A stretch of DNA of 10,777 nt from Gammaproteobacteria bacterium (GTDB lineage Bacteria; Pseudomonadota; Gammaproteobacteria; Pseudomonadales; Azotimanducaceae), in assembly GCA_027295975.1 (NCBI GenBank), contig JAPUJX010000560.1, positions 1-10,777 of the forward strand. Direction: 5' to 3'. The notes beneath the pieces were generated by a model. The model searched no databases. It was not told the origin of the DNA and saw only the letters and a list, made by a program, of their open reading frames with translations. Every line of letters begins with the position of its first letter. Within the stretch, counting starts at the first letter, position 1. The translations under genes were made by a program, and so were the position numbers. Positions 7,678-10,777 of the stretch are shown piece by piece.

Positions 7678-8538
7678 ATGACCAATGTCGATCAGTTCGA
7701 GAGTATGTTTCGCTCAGCCTCGCGCGAAGTTTTTGTATACAAACGGGTCAATATCGAATCGGTTCTCGTAGTAACCGATCTCGATGAGTTGGAATCCAGG
7801 TTATTCGGCGATCGGGTACGAAAGTTTCTGACGGTCATCAGCGAAGATGAAACCGTTCGCTGGCGCGAAGTCAGCGGTTCCGAATTCCAGACGGCGGGCG
7901 AACTCGTTTCGCTCATCGAATCAGCGGCTCCGGACATCATCTGTACCTACCGCAACCTGCATAGCAGTGCCTGGAAATGGTCGTACAGTCTGGGTACCCA
8001 CGTTGACCTTTTGACCCAACATACGGACATACCGGTCATGCTGCTGCCACATCCCGAGGCGGCGCGATCCGCGAACCACGCGTTCGAGAACACCGATATG
8101 GTGATGGCCATCGCCAGCCATCTGACCGGCGATCATCTACTCGTGAATTACGCCGTTCGACTTACCGAAGAAAACCAGACATTGTGGCTTACCCATGTGG
8201 AGGATCAGGCCACTTTCGATCGGTACATGGAGGTAATCTCGAAAATTTCCACCATCGATACCGATAAAGCTCGCGAGGACGTCCTGGAGCAGCTTATGAA
8301 AGAACCGCAAGATTACATCGACGACTGTGTTGCCGTTCTCGAGGAAGCGGGCGCCCATGTGCAAGTTGAACACCTGGTTACGTTCGGCCACCATTTGTCG
8401 GAGTACAAGCGATTGATTGAGGAACACGAGGTGGACTTGCTGGTGTTGAACACCAAGGATGAACATCAACTTGCCATGCACGGCATGGCTTATGCGCTGG
8501 CGGTGGAACTACGCCATATTCCGCTGCTGATGTTGTGA
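7678..8538 (+). CDS. Degenerate tandem universal stress protein-like protein
   Basis: This 286-residue soluble protein appears to hold two Usp-type alpha/beta halves, about 23-130 and 140-286. The first opens with the strand SVLVVTDLDE and ends TDIPVMLLPHP. The second ends EVDLLVLNTKDEH, then a helix and IPLLML, which is the usual Usp close (a buried DLLVLxT strand, then a PxLxx strand). The Gly-rich ATP-binding loop of classical UspA (GxxGxxxxxxxxxGS) is absent from both halves, so it is probably a non-nucleotide-binding type or binds something else. Homology is by pattern only. The gene lies 49 bases before an ion-transporter gene on the same strand with no terminator between, so they are probably co-transcribed. 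Usp domains encoded beside or fused to transporters are known as soluble regulatory partners, and I infer that role here. The remote fold could be wrong. Confidence 0.7.
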   Translation: MTNVDQFESMFRSASREVFVYKRVNIESVLVVTDLDELESRLFGDRVRKFLTVISEDETVRWREVSGSEFQTAGELVSLIESAAPDIICTYRNLHSSAWKWSYSLGTHVDLLTQHTDIPVMLLPHPEAARSANHAFENTDMVMAIASHLTGDHLLVNYAVRLTEENQTLWLTHVEDQATFDRYMEVISKISTIDTDKAREDVLEQLMKEPQDYIDDCVAVLEEAGAHVQVEHLVTFGHHLSEYKRLIEEHEVDLLVLNTKDEHQLAMHGMAYALAVELRHIPLLML

Positions 8539-8587
8539 TTGGACTCGTGTTTTTGTCATTACCCGGTAACAAAGGCGAAATCGATCC

Positions 8588-10009
8588 ATGAACGATATCC
8601 ATGGTGGTGTGCCACTGGAGACGACCCTCATCTTTGCGGCGTTGCTTGTCGGGTTGATTTCGTGTCTGGCATTTGAAGACAAAATTCATGCCAAGAAATC
8701 GATCATCGCCGGGGTTTTTGCGCTTTTTTGCCTGTTCCTGGCGAACGTTTTTAATCTCTACGAGTACGTCGATCACAAATCCCTCGTCATGCTGCCGCCG
8801 TTCGATTCCGGGCAGGGTCATATAGTCGAATTGCCCGTTTACATCCCCGCCATCGACTGGGGGGTCATCGCGCTGATTTTTGGTGCGAGCCTGTTCATCG
8901 ACATCACTTCGAAGTCCGGGCTGTTCACCTGGATCGCCATCAAACTCACCAAAGCGTCCAGGGGAGACCCGCGCAGGCTCTTGTGGTTCTACGGGCTGAT
9001 GACGGTGGTATTTTCCGCCGTGCTGAACAACGTAACGGCGATGATCATCGTGGGGTCGCTGACGGGTGTGTCGCTCAAGACACACGGCCGGGTGAATTTG
9101 ATGCTCGGTTTTCTTCTCATTGAGGGATTGTTGACGAACGTCGGTGGGCTGCTGACCTTAATCAGTTCGGTACCCAACATTATCGTGGGTAACGCCGCGG
9201 GGATCAGCTTCGTGACTTTTTTCGTCAAGTCCGCTCCGTTTGTGGTCGTGGCGACTATTGGCACGATCATGCTTGGCGCCAGGCTGTTCGGCATTACCAA
9301 TCTCGTCGGTGTGGAGGAAAAAAACCAGGCGAAATTGCTGGTCGGTGGGTTTGACGAGAACGACGGAATCGAAAGTGACGCATTCTTCTGGTTCGCTGCG
9401 GTCATGCTGGTTCTGTTTATCCTCACCATAGCGACCACGTCGGTTATACCCGTCGTCCAGGATCTCGGCATGAGCTTCGTGGCACTTGCTTTTGCGACCA
9501 TCATGCTGGTGCGTTACAAGGCGACGGTGGATCAGTTTTATCGATCGATGGATTGGGATCTGCTGGGTTTTTTTGCCGCCCTGTTCATCGTTATCAACGT
9601 AATGGAGCACGCCGAGGTACTCAATTTGATCGGCATCGGGCTCGCGAAAGTCATCAGCCTCAACGATACGGTGGGACAAGGCGCGGGAACCGGGGTGATC
9701 CTCGTTTCCTCCGCTGTCTTCAGTTCGGTGACGGACAACATTCCTCTGTCGGCCATGCTCGCGAAAATTCTTCAGGCTCAGGGGACGGTTTCAACCGATC
9801 CTCTGTGGTGGGCGGTGGTATTTGGCGCCAATCTGGGCGGTAATCTGACGCCGATTGGCTCGGCGTCGACCCTGGTTGCGGTGACCATCATTCACAAAAA
9901 CGGCCTGGAGTTGTCGTTCATGCGTTTCGTGAAGCTGGCCTTCCCTTTCGCAGCGTTGCAGATCCTGTTGGCTACCGGGTATGTCTTGTTGTTTCTGGAG
10001 TCTGGGTAA
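8588..10009 (+). CDS. ArsB/NhaD/P-permease superfamily ion transporter (probable Na+/H+ antiporter-like)
   Basis: This 473-residue inner-membrane protein has about eleven to twelve hydrophobic segments in two pseudo-symmetric halves, as in the ion transporter superfamily. The paired motifs are visible: SAVLNNVTAMIIV (143-155) with NVGGLLTLISSVPNIIVG (184-201) in the first half, and SSVTDNIPLSAML (379-391) with GANLGGNLTPIGSAST (413-428) in the second. The Asn/Asp-rich NN and DN helix breaks are where such proteins bind ions or substrate. Relatives include NhaD sodium/proton antiporters, ArsB arsenite pumps and CitMHS/SLC13-like carriers. No arsenic genes are nearby, so an NhaD- or P-permease-like role is more likely, but the ion is not determined. 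The ATG at 8588 has only a distant AAAGG. The gene follows the Usp-like gene as a probable two-gene operon. Its TAA stop lies inside the left end of the 10007-10065 palindrome. Confidence 0.85.
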   Translation: MNDIHGGVPLETTLIFAALLVGLISCLAFEDKIHAKKSIIAGVFALFCLFLANVFNLYEYVDHKSLVMLPPFDSGQGHIVELPVYIPAIDWGVIALIFGASLFIDITSKSGLFTWIAIKLTKASRGDPRRLLWFYGLMTVVFSAVLNNVTAMIIVGSLTGVSLKTHGRVNLMLGFLLIEGLLTNVGGLLTLISSVPNIIVGNAAGISFVTFFVKSAPFVVVATIGTIMLGARLFGITNLVGVEEKNQAKLLVGGFDENDGIESDAFFWFAAVMLVLFILTIATTSVIPVVQDLGMSFVALAFATIMLVRYKATVDQFYRSMDWDLLGFFAALFIVINVMEHAEVLNLIGIGLAKVISLNDTVGQGAGTGVILVSSAVFSSVTDNIPLSAMLAKILQAQGTVSTDPLWWAVVFGANLGGNLTPIGSASTLVAVTIIHKNGLELSFMRFVKLAFPFAALQILLATGYVLLFLESG

Positions 10010-10065
10010 AAAGGAGTCAGGTTCAATTAATTCCGTTGAAATTAATTGAACCTGAGCCCTTTTTA
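10007..10065. repeat. 59-base near-perfect palindrome; bidirectional terminator or small repeat element
   Basis: The inner arms, 10017-10032 and 10040-10055, are perfect 16-base inverted repeats around a seven-base loop (10033-10039). After a two-by-two mismatch an outer perfect eight-base stem follows: 10007-10014 (TAAAAAGG) with 10058-10065 (CCTTTTTA). RNA from either strand would fold into a long hairpin ending in five U, so it can terminate transcription from both convergent sides. The AT-rich inner arm and great length are unlike an ordinary GC-rich terminator, so a REP- or MITE-like mobile palindrome is an alternative. It contains the transporter stop codon in one orientation and the ribA-frame stop in the other. 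Confidence 0.85.
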
Positions 10066-10535
10066 TCCAAATCATGACCCAGCTTGAGCCTTTTGGTCTC
10101 GAGGTAGCCGCGACAGCCCGCGTGATCACTGCTTATCAACGGCGCCCGGGTAACGGATATATTCCGAGTGCGTAAAGCCGCTACCTTGTCGGGGTTGTTC
10201 GTGAGGAGCACACATCGACGGATTTGCCGGTGGTGCAAAAAGGTGGCTGCGCAGTCATAGGATCTGGAATCGACCGGTAGACCGAGTGCCAGGTTGGCGT
10301 CCACCGTGTCCAACCCGCGCTCCTGCAACGCATACGCCTGCAGTTTTTTTTCGATACCAATACCCCGTCCCTCCTGGCGAAGATAGATCACGAGGCCAGA
10401 GCCGGCTTTCCCGATTCTGCGCATGGCATCACGCAGTTGGTCCCCGCAGTCGCATCTCAGCGAGGCAAACACATCGCCGGTTATGCACTCCGAGTGTATT
10501 CGCACGACGGGTACGGTGTTGAGATCCAGACCCAT
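10023..10535 (-). CDS. ribA: GTP cyclohydrolase II, main open frame (5' part lies in another frame)
   Basis: RibA opens the GTP ring and removes formate and pyrophosphate, the first committed step of riboflavin synthesis. This 170-codon frame holds nearly the whole catalytic domain: VVRIHSECITGD (10-21), zinc ligands Cys17, Cys28 and Cys30 (CDCGDQL), YLRQEGRGIGIEKKL (51-65), AYALQERGLDTVDAN (67-81), and LLTNNPDKVAAL (110-121). The family end YLETKRLKLGH (144-154) is followed by DLD. The ATG at 10535 is not a natural start: the frame is conserved upstream of it (KEPHLALS) but contains no ATG, GTG or TTG before the upstream stop. The missing N-terminus lies upstream in another frame. The last 13 residues, from KKG onward, and the TGA are encoded by the palindrome and are not part of the usual family end. 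As written the gene is probably not translated in full; a sequencing error or recent mutation could explain this. Confidence 0.85.
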   Translation of the reverse strand: MGLDLNTVPVVRIHSECITGDVFASLRCDCGDQLRDAMRRIGKAGSGLVIYLRQEGRGIGIEKKLQAYALQERGLDTVDANLALGLPVDSRSYDCAATFLHHRQIRRCVLLTNNPDKVAALRTRNISVTRAPLISSDHAGCRGYLETKRLKLGHDLDKKGSGSINFNGIN

Positions 10536-10648
10536 GGACAGTGCAAGGTGTGGCTCTTTCGTGTCGCCTGAAAGCTCTCCATTTGAAAATTTCCGTATCG
10601 GGTAGGCAAATCCGCACCGGCGGTTATATACAGTTCATCCCTCGGCAT
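10536..10648 (-). pseudogene. ribA: 5' portion of ribA, out of frame with the main ORF
   Basis: From the ATG at 10648 the minus strand reads MPRDELYITAGADLPTRYGN, then FQMESFQ, which is the usual RibA beginning (LPTxYGxFxMxxF). Codons up to about 10568 fit the family. Beyond that the frame becomes unlike RibA and stops at 10481. From about 10565 the RibA sequence continues in the -1 frame (GDTKEPHLALSMG). One base added near 10561-10570 would join the two into one protein with normal length and motifs. The start lies six bases after the upstream gene's TGA, which suggests translational coupling; the ribosome site is weak. A heptamer AAATTTT (10592-10586) in the correct phase could allow -1 slippage, but a one-base deletion or sequencing error is the simpler reading. 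Confidence 0.7.
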
Positions 10649-10654
10649 TATCGT

Positions 10655-10777
10655 TCACACTTCTTTGATGACGGTTTCGATGCTCAAACCGAAGCTGGCG
10701 ACTCCTGGAAAGGAGAGTTCCCGGCTGGCGAGAAGGTGAATACGTCTCACGCCCAGGGAGCTGAGGATGTAACTGCC
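10655..10777 (-). CDS. C-terminal end of a RibBA-type riboflavin protein (partial)
   Basis: Forty codons are open from the right edge to a TGA at 10657-10655. They read GSYILSSLGVRRIHLLASR, then a segment ending FGLSIETVIKEV. This matches the C-terminal pattern of GTP cyclohydrolase II-like domains (xQIL-xLGVxxxxLLxN, then a GFGLxI strand), as found at the end of RibBA fusions in which a DHBP synthase is joined to a RibA-like domain. The Asn-Asn-Pro of true RibA is replaced by Ala-Ser-Arg, which fits the inactive second domain seen in proteobacteria that also carry a separate ribA. A separate ribA does follow six bases downstream. The fragment is short, so the call leans on context. Confidence 0.55.
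   Translation of the reverse strand, partial: GSYILSSLGVRRIHLLASRELSFPGVASFGLSIETVIKEV

Noticed and set aside
8378..9085. 235-codon minus-strand frame across the Usp-like/transporter junction
   Set aside because: It is antisense to two well-supported genes, and its composition is polar and low in hydrophobic core, with no motif.
8588..10009. Arsenite pump (ArsB) assignment for the ion transporter
   Set aside because: The superfamily motifs are shared by NhaD, ArsB and P-permeases. There is no arsR, arsC or other arsenic gene in the window, so naming it arsB would overreach.
10586..10592. Programmed -1 frameshifting at AAATTTT as the cause of the split ribA
   Set aside because: The phase is right, but zero-frame residues after the heptamer still look like RibA, I see no clear downstream stimulator, and frameshifting is not known for this gene. 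It is kept only as a possibility.
10429..10617. 62-codon minus-strand frame over the 5' part of ribA
   Set aside because: It is the third frame over this region; RibA similarity lies in the other two frames, so it is a shadow.
1..10777. CRISPR arrays, tRNA or rRNA genes, transposases and phage genes
   Set aside because: I looked for regular direct repeats, cloverleaf-type sequences and known mobile-element proteins and saw none; the only strong repeat is the palindrome at 10007-10065.

Overview
The window looks like a stretch of Gram-negative, probably proteobacterial (possibly marine gammaproteobacterial) chromosome of moderate GC. This rests on an exported quinohaemoprotein with a c-type haem site, a lipoprotein-like phospholipase D-family enzyme, and separate ribBA-like and ribA genes. 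No rRNA, tRNA, phage or transposase gene is visible, so the taxonomy is inference only.

Layout. (1) From 1 to about 4556 there are three minus-strand genes, transcribed right to left: a GPH/MelB-type MFS transporter, a PQQ-dependent dehydrogenase fused to cytochrome c, and an aryl-sulfate sulfotransferase-family protein cut by the left edge. They are spaced 20 to 50 bases apart and look like one operon. (2) Divergent from them at 4629-5825 is a phytanoyl-CoA dioxygenase (PhyH)-family Fe(II)/2-oxoglutarate oxygenase, followed by a weak terminator. (3) At 5893-7389 a minus-strand two-HKD phospholipase D/cardiolipin synthase-like gene converges on it. (4) Divergent from that, a degenerate tandem universal-stress-protein gene (7678-8538) and an ArsB/NhaD/P-permease ion transporter (8588-10009) form a plus-strand pair. 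(5) A 59-base near-perfect palindrome at 10007-10065 separates the transporter from a convergent minus-strand riboflavin locus: ribA, with a frameshift near its 5' end, and upstream of it the last 40 codons of what looks like a ribBA-type gene.

Working together. The first four genes could form a small catabolic or modification module: uptake by a GPH symporter, periplasmic oxidation of an alcohol by the PQQ/haem enzyme, cytosolic hydroxylation by the PhyH oxygenase, and sulfate transfer or removal by the sulfotransferase-like protein. The substrate is unknown and the pathway is inferred only from gene order. The Usp-like protein is probably a soluble regulator or partner of the adjacent ion transporter. 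The riboflavin genes are housekeeping. Their interest lies in the frameshift and in the palindrome, which supplies the last residues and stop codon of the ribA frame.
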